The notes beneath the pieces are model-generated. The model saw only the letters and a list, made by a program, of their open reading frames with translations. It made no database searches and had not been told where the DNA came from. Both the position numbers and the translations under genes were made by a program. From Toxoplasma gondii ME49 (lineage: Eukaryota > Apicomplexa > Conoidasida > Eucoccidiorida > Sarcocystidae), in the NCBI RefSeq assembly GCF_000006565.2, contig NC_031479.1, positions 1,922,001-1,986,000 on the forward strand: a DNA stretch of 64,000 nt, given 5' to 3'. Every line of letters begins with the position of its first letter. The first letter of the stretch is position 1. Positions 23,701 through 32,517 of the stretch are shown here, piece by piece.

Positions 23701-24128
23701 TTTCTCCCTGTTGCTTTCCAGACCTCGAGAGAAGTCCTGTGTTGCCTCCATGGGCAGACGCAATCGGAGAGCTGACGGCGAGGAGAGAGACGCCGCAGCG
23801 AGGAGAGAGAGCCGCCGACAGCGACAGAGGGGAGGAAGGAACAGACGGCGACGGGGGAACTGGAGTGTGTCTACAGCTTGTCTCTCCAGCTTCCTGCAGG
23901 GAGGGAAGCCTGCGACGAGTCTGCGAGAGAGAAAACGCGACGTCCTTTCTCGGCATGCACGCGCTCGCAAACGCCAGAGAAGGAAAACTTGCAGCCCCCG
24001 GGGAAGAGTGTGAAGGCGCGAGAGACTGGGGCGGCTGTACGTACACCCCAGTCCGCTTCGGCCGCAGAGACCGCGGCGTCGCCACGGGGAAGGAAAGCAC
24101 GAGCGGAGAAAGAAAGGGAGAGGTATGA
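10460..24128 (+). CDS. giant Ser-rich and Glu/Arg-rich protein with coiled coil, about 3,191 residues, nine exons
   Basis: Not recognised as a known family. Exons: 10460-16256, 16561-16944, 17402-17516, 18279-18450, 18870-18962, 19307-19378, 20172-20414, 21191-21335 and 21574-24128. Every junction is GT-AG, phases match and the sum is 3,192 codons. Blocks of poly-Ser/Pro alternate with Glu/Arg/Lys blocks. A leucine-heptad coiled coil lies at about residues 1473-1505 (FLLEKLELLEERNSFLQKEL). DIGIQTD at residues 1640-1646 resembles an LC8 dynein light-chain binding motif. The small middle exons encode an ordered helical domain (for example SLRSRIELLQFLSEKHLRPL), continuing into the start of the last exon (ELLLLKRAGEFPIEELLEEL). 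The start at 10460 has good ATG context; an in-frame ATG at 10070 is less likely. The frame ends at a TGA at 24126, but GAG|GTATGA just before it could be a donor to a further exon. Role unknown; a cytoskeletal or scaffold protein is a guess. Confidence 0.75.
14300..14450 (+). repeat. in-frame charged repeat in the giant gene
   Basis: Tandem imperfect repeats of about 21-24 bases encode copies of GETEKKD and then GEREKEE. The unit length is a multiple of three, so copy number can change without breaking the frame. The stretch lies in exon 1 and is purine-only for most of its length. Confidence 0.85.
15415..15540 (+). repeat. TCT/TCG trinucleotide repeat encoding poly-Ser/Leu
   Basis: Tandem units of TCTTCGTCTTCTCTGTCG type encode runs of Ser broken by Leu at regular spacing. 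It lies in frame in exon 1 of the giant gene, directly after the DIGIQTD motif. A likely length-polymorphic site. Confidence 0.85.
17095..17275. repeat. TA / TATACA microsatellite cluster in intron 2 of the giant gene
   Basis: Alternating (TA)n, TACA, TACG and TATG runs, with a pure (TA) core near 17200-17220. The intron spans 16945-17401. Confidence 0.9.
17955..18016. repeat. (TA)n microsatellite in intron 3 of the giant gene
   Basis: Nearly pure TA run interrupted by GATA, within the intron 17517-18278. Confidence 0.9.
18571..18655. repeat. (TA)n microsatellite in intron 4 of the giant gene
   Basis: TA runs with TATATC and AGATAGA interruptions, within the intron 18451-18869. Confidence 0.9.
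20655..20815. repeat. TA/TATC microsatellite in intron 7 of the giant gene
   Basis: Interrupted TATC and TA runs with a TCTCTCTC block at about 20753-20767, within the intron 20415-21190. Confidence 0.9.
21385..21480. repeat. TA/TATG microsatellite in intron 8 of the giant gene
   Basis: TA and TATG runs in the short intron 21336-21573. This is the fifth of the eight introns in this gene to carry such a tract. Confidence 0.9.
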
Positions 24129-24130
24129 GG

Positions 24131-24215
24131 AGACAGAGGAGAGGAGAAAGAAAGAGACAGAGGAGAGGAGAAAGAAAGAGACAGAGGAGAGGGAGACAGA
24201 GGAGAGGAGAAAGAA
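24131..24215. repeat. 24-base purine minisatellite
   Basis: Unit AGACAGAGGAGAGGAGAAAG plus AAAG: two perfect copies (24131-24154, 24155-24178), a truncated copy and a near-complete fourth. It starts two bases after the stop codon of the giant gene. Confidence 0.9.
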
Positions 24216-24644
24216 CGGGAGAGTAGTGTGAAAAAAGGGACATGGTGGAAGGAACAAACAAAAGAAAAAAAATGTTTCATGTGTCTCTGCATGCGCCATC
24301 ATTGCTTGGCAACTTGTCTGACTTTCAACTTTTAAGAAAGCAACTTCTCAAGAAGGAACTTCTAATTCTTTGTTGCGTATCGCCTGTTCCCCTCGTCTCT
24401 TGCTTCTCTCGCTTCTTCCACCTTTCCTTTCTTCACCTTCCTGTCTACCGCGCGTCCTCTCGTTCTCTGCGCTCTTTCTGTGTGTACTCGCTGCTCGTCC
24501 TGTGCCTGCATCTTCGTCTCTCTTCCACCTGGAAAAATAATTTCTTCTATTTTTACGCCCTCTCGCAACCTCCTGTCTCTCACTTTTTCAACTCCTCTGT
24601 CTCGTAGTCTCGCCACTCGAGAGACACTGGATCATCCATACATA

Positions 24645-24672
24645 CGTACATATATATATATATATATATAAG
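24645..24672. repeat. (TA)n microsatellite
   Basis: Run of about 12 TA units in the spacer between convergent genes. Confidence 0.85.
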
Positions 24673-26308
24673 CATTTAGACATGGATATCTATGAAAGAT
24701 ATGAATGTATATATAAAATAAACATACAAATATACTTATTATGGCGCTTAAACACAGTGTTTCGTTATATAGCCCACGAGCTCATTCAGGAAACTTTGCT
24801 TGATTTTTAAAAAGTCGCTGCAGTATAGATCTAGACAAAGGTGTACTTCTCAGTCAGACGGATAAAAAGTATATCGAATATCTACACTTAAATATGCACG
24901 CACAGTATAGAGAAATGTGCTAAAGTTGGACTATTGTGGATGCTGCACAGAGGCGTACCGACAGGAACAGACATAAATGCGTACACAGATGCATGGTTTC
25001 ATAAACCTAACGAGATACCCGAGAGTACAAATATATATATATATATATATAGTATATACTATGTATATACGCATATGTTTTATGTATATATGCATATTTC
25101 TGTATTGGTATGTATTTGTTTTTTTCCACTGTACGTCTCCGTCGGCTTCCGTGCGAGTCACATTTGGTCCGCCACAAAAAGTGATGCACTGATGTGCATT
25201 TACTTGCATGCAATTTCTGTCCTTGTTTATAAATGTTTGAAAATATGTGTATTTATATATGTATTTGCATATGAAAGCGTTGGTTTTTTCAAGCGTGATT
25301 ACTGTGCAGTGACGGAGGTTGTTCGCCTTGAGAGCACCTCACTCACTTACGACGTCCAACTGCATGCGTCGTTCTTAGAAAAATGGAGCCGTCACAGCGT
25401 CACAGTTCTGTCTCTTCACTTTCTTGAAAAGTGCATGAGTTCAGAGTGGGGACAGTGAATCGAGACAATTCGCTTTTTGCGTTAGACTCGCCCTTGGCCC
25501 TTGCACCAACGAAGTCCCGACAAGAGGAATTGTGCCGCATGCATTCAATCACTGAAGTGGACTACTACATTTGAGTATGTTTGCGTATAATTGTAAATGA
25601 AAACAAATTCATATTTGCATGGACAGACAAAGTGTCTGGAGGGGGGGGGGATTCAAAGAGATATACACAGGCATATATATATATATATATATTTGGAGAG
25701 ATATGGACGCACCCGGTTCCTTTGCGAAGCTTCTGAAGACGGGCAACTGGCCGCAGACGCGAGAGAGGCAAAAGAGAAATCTCTTGAGTTATCTTTTTGT
25801 GTTTTTGTAGGCGTTGCAGCTTCTTCCTCAAGGAGGCAAGGGCGCACAGAGTTCAATGAAAAAAGTAGACACGACGAGAAAAGGGGAGAAGACGAGAATG
25901 TGAAGACATCCAGAAAAGGAGACGGAAGTCCGAGAGAAAAAACGAAATATACACGCGAGCGATTGACCTCCAGTGTCTCTCCTGCAGTTGCTTGTTCTCA
26001 GCAATTTCCACCGACAACGGCCGAGTCTCTTTGTCTAAGATTCCTCGTCCGTTGGCTCTTCCTTCTTGTACCCTTGCATCTGTCGCTTCTTCGTTGCCTT
26101 TTCCCAGCGTCATATTCAGTTGTGCACAAACTTGTCTGTTTTGCGTCCCTTCTCACTCTCCTTCTTCTTCCTCACCCTTCCCTCTCCCTCTGCCTCTCTC
26201 ACTCTCACTCTCAGTCTTCTTCTCACTCACTCTCAGTCTTCTTCTTCTCTCGGTCGCTCTGTTCTCCTTCCTGCCATGTTCGTTCGCTGAGTTTTTCGCG
26301 TCCACTGT

Positions 26309-28880
26309 TTACTGTGTTTTCTTCTCTTCGCTGCCTGCGCCGTACAGGTGTTTTTTCCGTTGTCGCAGCATGTGAGAGTAGAGCAGGAAGCTTCCGGGGA
26401 TGTAGGTGAGCAAAAGGAGGACGTACAGGCCGTGCAGATTCACCTCGAAGTTCAACGCATTCGGCATCGGGGCCGGGAAGTGCGTAAAGCTGGGGAGCTG
26501 CAGAGTGCTCAGTCCACTCAGCATGCAAACCACCTCACTGGTGATCCCCACCGGATAAAGGAATGTGAAGCCTGGACACAGAAGCGGACAGCAACGCGCC
26601 GACGCGCGCGCATGCAGACGCTGTGGGCCCTTTAAAGAAAGTCGAACGCCACAGAGGGAAGCAGCAGCAGCAAGAGCAACGGCGTGCACAGCGCAAAACG
26701 CAAACTCGCCTGAGGTGTGTATTATGCGCGCGCGCAAGCCGACTCCCCCCAGAGACAGAGCATCCGAGGAAACGCCGCGCGGTCAGAACTGTCGCAGTGT
26801 CGAGAGGCACCGTGAAGTCTTGATAACCTCGAAAGAGGCTACGAAGCCTACGCATCGCGCCTGCCTTCTACGAAGCTATCTTTCCAAGGCGCGGGCCTCA
26901 TCGAAGAGAGAACGGACGCAGCACTAGTCGACAGAAAGGGAGACGAGAGAAAGGACAGACAAGCAACAGACAGAGAGAGAACACACTAAGAAAAAGACGA
27001 GCGAACAGAAAACACAGAAAGAAGAAGCGACGAGCGAAAAGAAAACACAGAAAGAAGAAGCGACGAGCGAGAAGCGAGAAGGAACACCAGAAGCAAGGGG
27101 GAAGAGGCAAGGCGAGAAGAGAAGAAAGAGGAAACGAAATTGTGAAGAAGAGAAGGGGAAAGGGAGAGGAAGCCTCACCAGAGTACCGTAGCCACCTGAG
27201 GATCATCGGGGCCTCGGTCTTGCTTTTGACGATCGCCGTCGCTGCGTCATCTCCGAAAGCTTTCTTCGCCTCTTTGTGGTGGATGCACAGGAGCAGTTCT
27301 TGTGCGCAGAAGAAAGGGTACCTGAAGAAACAGACACCAGTGTCACCGGTCGAGACAGCAGCAAAGACCTTGGCAAGTCGAAGCGAAAACGTCCCCCCTC
27401 CCCCCTAACTAAGTGTCGAACGACGTTGCTCCCGTTGTGTGTTTCTACCTTGCTTCCTGCCCGAGCTGGTCAAAGTCTCGTGCCTCCGAAGCAGTATCTT
27501 GTTCTTTGCTTCCGTACGCTGGTTACCCTTGTTCTCTTCCTTCTCCTGTCTCTTTTTTGTATTCTCGCTCTTCGTCCTCTCTCACAGCCGTTTCTTCTCA
27601 TGCTTCTTCCACTGATGCGGTCTTTTCTGAGGGCCCTCACCGCAAGTTCTCTGCTGTGCTCTGTTGCTCTAATCTTTTGCTCCGTCTGCACTTTTTTTTC
27701 TGTGCCCCCTTTCTTTCCGTCGCTCCGGCTTCTCGTCTTCTCGCTTTCCTCTCCCTTGGCCTTCTGTCCCTCTCGATCTGTCTTCTCTTTCCTCTCCCTT
27801 TCCTCTCCCTTGCTCGCGGTCTTCTCTTCGCTCTCCACACCCTTTCTCTTTGGTGCGTCTCGCTTCTCCACTTCCTTCCTCTCGCTCCTTTCCCTCGAGT
27901 CTCCTCTCACCGCAGCAACTCGGCGAGACACCAAGCAGCGATCAGGCTGCAGAAGGCAGCGTTCTCGTGCGTCACGGGCACAACGCGAAAGAGAAAAAGC
28001 ACCAGCTGGAGACGAGAGAAAACCTGGGAGACAGCCGCAGTCGCGAGAAGGCAGAGACTTGCAAACAATGGAGAAGAGAGACAGAAAACGCGGGGAAACT
28101 GAAGAACACAGTGGCACTCAGAAGAGACGGAAAAGTCCAGAAAACAGTCCCCACGGTGACGCCGAGACTCCCTATGTCCCCCGAGACAGGCGCAACTCCT
28201 TCTGTTGAGCTTCCTCGATGAAGAGGAAGATCCAATCGCAGATCAAGAATCCGAGCACACACGCAAGGGTTGGCACGCCGTCCACGCGTCGACGTCTCCT
28301 TCACTCTTCACCGCCTATCCAGTCTTGTGTTGTTTTCTCAGTCGACTTTGCTTGCCGTTCTTCTCGTCTCGTCGACTATTTTTCTCCCTGTCCACTCTTC
28401 TCCACTCGTCTCGACTTGCTGCTCCCGTCTCGTTCCTCCTGTTTCCCCCTCTCTTCTTCTATCGCTTCCCTCCGCCTCCACTCCTCTACTCTCTCGCTCC
28501 CTTCTCTCCTCGATCGTGTCTCTCTCTTTTTGCGTTGCACTTTCTTTTCCGTTCGTTGTCGCTACATTTCTCACCTGCGTGAGGGTCGTCATGACGCCGC
28601 TGCGAACGATTCCAGCGGCTGCGTGGAGGACTTCCATCACTTGCATGCTCTGAGCGAAGAGGAGAGGAAACTCGAGAGAGCGGTAGAGCGCGGGGACGGC
28701 GAAGTCGGTCCAGGACGCCCTTTGACAAACATGCTGCGCGAATAGAAAGAAGACGACGCTCCAGGCGGCCGTCGCGACGCAGTTGTAGAGAAAAAGGTAC
28801 AGATGCACCGCGAGAGAGGGAGGCCGCGGCCCAGGAACCTTTCCAGCGAGACTCGCTCGCGCAGGCGCCGCTTCTGCCAT
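26309..28880 (-). CDS. DEH: very-long-chain 3-hydroxyacyl-CoA dehydratase (HACD/PTPLA/Phs1 family), 274 residues
   Basis: Third step of ER fatty acid elongation: removes water from 3-hydroxyacyl-CoA to give trans-2-enoyl-CoA. Four exons: 28880-28575, 28023-27911, 27321-27179 and 26571-26309. Phases match and the sum is 275 codons. Family landmarks appear in order: the helix with LFLYNCVATAAWSVVF, then MQVMEVLHAAAGIVRSGV (residues about 80-97), VFSRLQLV, WCLAELLRYPFF (R140-Y141), then RWLRYSGFTFLYPVGITSE. The catalytic pair known from yeast Phs1 is present as Y193 and E200, spaced as in YPxGxxxE. The protein is polytopic, with about six hydrophobic segments. The C-terminus KKTQ fits a KKxx ER-retrieval signal. 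Intron 3 holds a 33-base repeat. The start has ACCATGG context. The length is usual for the family. Confidence 0.93.
27001..27066. repeat. 33-base direct repeat in intron 3 of the dehydratase gene
   Basis: Two nearly identical 33-base units (27001-27033 and 27034-27066, one difference seen near the start) followed by a partial third. The unit contains AACACAGAAAGAAGAAGCGA. On the sense strand of the gene this is a pyrimidine tract. Confidence 0.85.
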
Positions 28881-31800
28881 GGTGAGGAGACTGAAGCAAA
28901 GTCGAAGACGCGGAAGAAGAGGAAGAAGGCGACGCAGAAAGAGAGGGATGCGAGAAAACAAACGGGTGGCGCGGGACAGGTCTTGCTCGCGGCTCCCGAG
29001 GCTGCGCGGGATGATGTGCGAAACTCTTGACCTGCTGGGCAGAATCCGAGTCTCCCGCAAACGAGAAACAGAGCAGAGGCTCTGTCGGAAACGGGGAGAA
29101 AGGAATCTCGCTGGTGTGTGGGGGACCTGACTGTTTTCGAGGTCGGGCGCGACGCATCCAGATCGCAGCGCGGGAGAGTCGCGTGGACGAAGGAACAGAG
29201 ACACAGACGGCGGAGCTCTCGCGCGACAGCTTGGCAGAACTCCGGTGAAAAGCGCCGCCACGCAAGCGCCTCGAAGATGAGAGACAGCGAGAGGTTTTAC
29301 GGGTGCCGAAAAAGAGGGGAACAACGCGTGGAAAGACCGCGGAGAAACGAGGAAGACGGATCCGCGAAGGTGTATCTACAGTGGACAAGGCGCAACAGGA
29401 CAGACGAGAGTTTCTTCAGGGAGAGAGGGAAGTGAAAACGCAGAAGAAACCCAGAAAAAAATGTGGGGGCCCAGCACAAACGAAGAGACAGGTCAGAAAA
29501 GGAGAAAAGCGAAGGTCAGGACCGCACGCAAAAAACAGAACAGGTTTTCAGCTAGGCGGCAAGCATCGAATGGGGGTGTCTCTGTCTCTGAGAGAGTCTG
29601 CAGCTGCGAAGGGCGCAAAGTGTAAAAAAAGACACGAAAAGAAAAGAAGACCAGAAGTCTCCCGAGAAAAAAATGCAGACCCCAAAAGCCGCACACTCGC
29701 CTGCCCTTCCAGGGGGACTAGAAAAATTTGTTCGTGGCGCAGCTGCTGGCTGTTGTGCAGCCTCGCATGTATTCCTCTCTCTGACTCTTCTCTGCTTCGT
29801 GACGAAAAGATCAAGTCCTCATGTCCTTTACAGTCTCTCGAAATGTGTGTGTGTTTAACGCATCTCGTGCGGTCCTCCGGGTCCCGAATTGCACTCGGAA
29901 TAATTTATGGACACCGAAAGACTGAAATAAAAAAGAAAAAAGAGGAAGGACAACACAAGCCGCAGCTGCTGTGGCCGCACGACAGGTTAGAGGGAGAGCG
30001 AAAGAGCTCTACAGATAAAAAGAGCCTAGTTATAAGAGATATAGCATAGTTATGCAGATAGAGAGACCATAGTGTGATGCAGAGAGAAAGAGTATAGCTG
30101 TGCAGAGAGAAAGAGCGCGGTTATGCAGGTTGACAGGCTGTTCTACAGATAGAGAGAAACACTGTTTTAGAGTGGAAGGCGGGTGTTGAGGCCGAGAGGG
30201 GCACAGTTTCAGAGATGGAGAGACAGTTTTTGAGGAGACAGTTCATACAGACAGAGTTCATTGGTGACAGAGACATTTATAAGGGCATGGAGAGACGGAC
30301 ATTGCTGTACAAATCGACAAATGATTTCAGAGATCGAGAGACATGGTTAGAGGTTTTGAGCGGGGGACACAAGTAGAGATAGCAGCAGACAGGCGAAGAG
30401 AGAGACATGTTGAGAGGCAGAAGTGGAGAGATCGAGGAAGAACTAAGCGGATCGAGAGATATAAAAGGGATCAGGGAACTGAGAGGGGTGGAGACGGATC
30501 CGGTAGGAAGGCATTGGCCAGGAGACAAGTTGAGTAAGCCTATCAGTGTCCCTCGTACTCGCTGCACATCACCTCTCCTCACCCATCTTCTTGTGTCTGT
30601 CACTGCCGACACAAAGTCTTATCACACCCCAAAGAAAGACGCATGCTGTGGGCGGCTTGCAGGTCCGCTCCCAGCCCAGTTTCGAGACGAAAATGCCTGT
30701 TTTGCCGACTGCCAAAATACGATTGGGTATCCTGGATTGGCTCTCGACAGGCTGAGTTTGCCCGATTCAGCTGCTTTGAAGTGGCTTGCAAGAAGCCGGA
30801 CCCGACGCATCCGCCATTCTCCGGTGGGGAACGCACAGAACACGGAGAATGAAGTGCTCGATATTTCACGAGAAATAAGCGCTCGCTCGCCATGAAGTCT
30901 ACACTCTCTGTCTGGTGTCCACGAAAACGCTTTTCTCTTATGTACGCGGGAACGCATGCATTCAAATGTAAACTGAGGAGCAGATCCAACGAACTCACCA
31001 ACGATACACACTAGGGAAAAATTGGAAGTCATGATGGCACAAAGAAGTCTTCCTTTTCATCCTCCGGACAAATCCGGCAAGAGTATACGTTTATGCACAT
31101 ACGCCTGCTACTCGTCTTAATTGCAGATCTCATATAACGTTTAGATGCAGTTCAAGAGCGTTTTTGTGCAGTTGCTAGCGAGAACCGTCTAGAGAAGCAG
31201 CAGCAGAATAGAATCGAAGATGTTACAGACATTAGAGTGCCTACGATGATGGATAGAACTCAGTCACGCTCTTTATGACTGACACACACACACGCACACC
31301 GAACTGGATTTCTAGACCTGTATGAGAGGCGCTGCTCGGGGCGACTCTCCAGGCGGCCCTCTGGTGTATACTTTTGTGCTTGTGCATTTGCACTTCCCTC
31401 CGAGTAGGTCCTGGGCAAAGACGCCCTCACGTTCACGAATTCAAGTGTCTGTTGACTGGCTTACAGAGTACATATCTGCAAATACACGCATATATATATA
31501 TATATATATATATGTGCAGATACAGAAATGCGCCTACGTCTGTGGGAAAACACTATCTATCATGGTCAAAAAGATCACACTGCAAACACAAACAATCGGC
31601 CGTCTACTGTGTGCCATTCACCACATGAGTGCAGAGGGGTGAGTTCTGAATGGAAGCGCATGCGTCTCGCTGTGAACGGGTATAACAATGTGTAGAGAGA
31701 AGTCGAGATGTGCAAGCAGGAAAGGCAAGGGGGAACGTCGGGAGGCGAAGATGACTGCCGAGATGGCTTTTGGGGAACCCGGTGGAATTTCATTAAGGGA

Positions 31801-32517
31801 ACAACGCAAGAAGCGTTCCGCGGCGTTCTCGAGAGAGAGAGACTAAGAGATGGAAACGAACTCGCGGGCTCCAAACTGTGAGCAGACGCTTGACACGCTT
31901 GGCGGACGCCAAATTTTACAGAAAACAACAGTCGTCCGCTCATTTGTGTATGCCTCGATGCAGACGTATGGATGGCCTTCCAAAGCTACAAAGATATATA
32001 TATATATATATACATGTATATACACGTATATTATATATATACATTTCGAAGGTGAGTGTTAGATGTGCTGTCGCGTTTACTTTGATTTGTGGCATGTCTG
32101 GAGAAAAGTGTATTGTGTTTGTGTCTTATGTACAGTAATCTTGTGTGCGGTGCGTAGCGGCCTGTCTCCTGTTCCGTTTGCTCCCCGCATGTTTCCTCTC
32201 ATCGGAGATCTTTTTTGTTGCTTGTCTGTCTTTCTTTCATCCCTCAGACGATTGCCTTGGCGTGTCTCTCCTCGCAAGAGTCCTCGTTAGGCAGTTGTGA
32301 TTTCTTTTCATTTCTACAAGCGTTTTCGTATGCGTGTACAGCTCCAACGCATGTCCGCCTGTTTCTTGTTTCGTCTGCGTTCGGTTGCTGAAAAGAATCT
32401 GTCGCACTTAAATGGGGAAGAAAGTTCGAAGAACGCTTTCGCTTCTCAATGGCGTTCCTTCTGGGCTTTCTGTGTTGTCGCTCTTCGCTTTCTTGCCCCG
32501 TCCTTCCGTGCGTTCCC
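28881..32517. other. spacer upstream of the dehydratase gene and downstream of PKA-R
   Basis: No convincing gene. From 28881 to about 29700 and again at 30000-30540 the plus strand is purine-rich, as expected for a pyrimidine-rich leader of the minus-strand dehydratase. At about 30000-30440 a degenerate GAGAGA/CAGA repeat recurs every 30-40 bases. A 162-codon frame (30407-30895, plus) overlaps the end of it and has no motif. TA runs lie at about 31490-31513 and 31990-32042, and a short CA run at about 31282-31299. Confidence 0.45.
31990..32042. repeat. TA/TACA microsatellite
   Basis: TATATATATATACATGTATATACACGTATATT-type run in the spacer 3' of PKA-R. Confidence 0.85.

Larger units (their letters stand above)
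24129..26308. other. convergent spacer between the giant gene and the dehydratase gene
   Basis: The two flanking genes converge here, so their 3' UTRs should lie inside. No gene is seen. It holds a purine minisatellite at its left end, several (TA)n runs (about 24645-24672, 25025-25060 and 25668-25692), an AT-rich stretch at 24690-24930, and a pyrimidine-rich tract (about 26140-26270) just downstream of the dehydratase stop. Confidence 0.5.

Noticed and set aside
28205..28290. Hydrophobic minus-strand stretch (PTLACVLGFLICDWIFLF) in intron 1 of the dehydratase gene, first taken for an exon
   Set aside because: It has no usable donor, does not match the family at that point, and the exon at 27911-28023 joins in phase with the expected VFSR and ELLRY segments.
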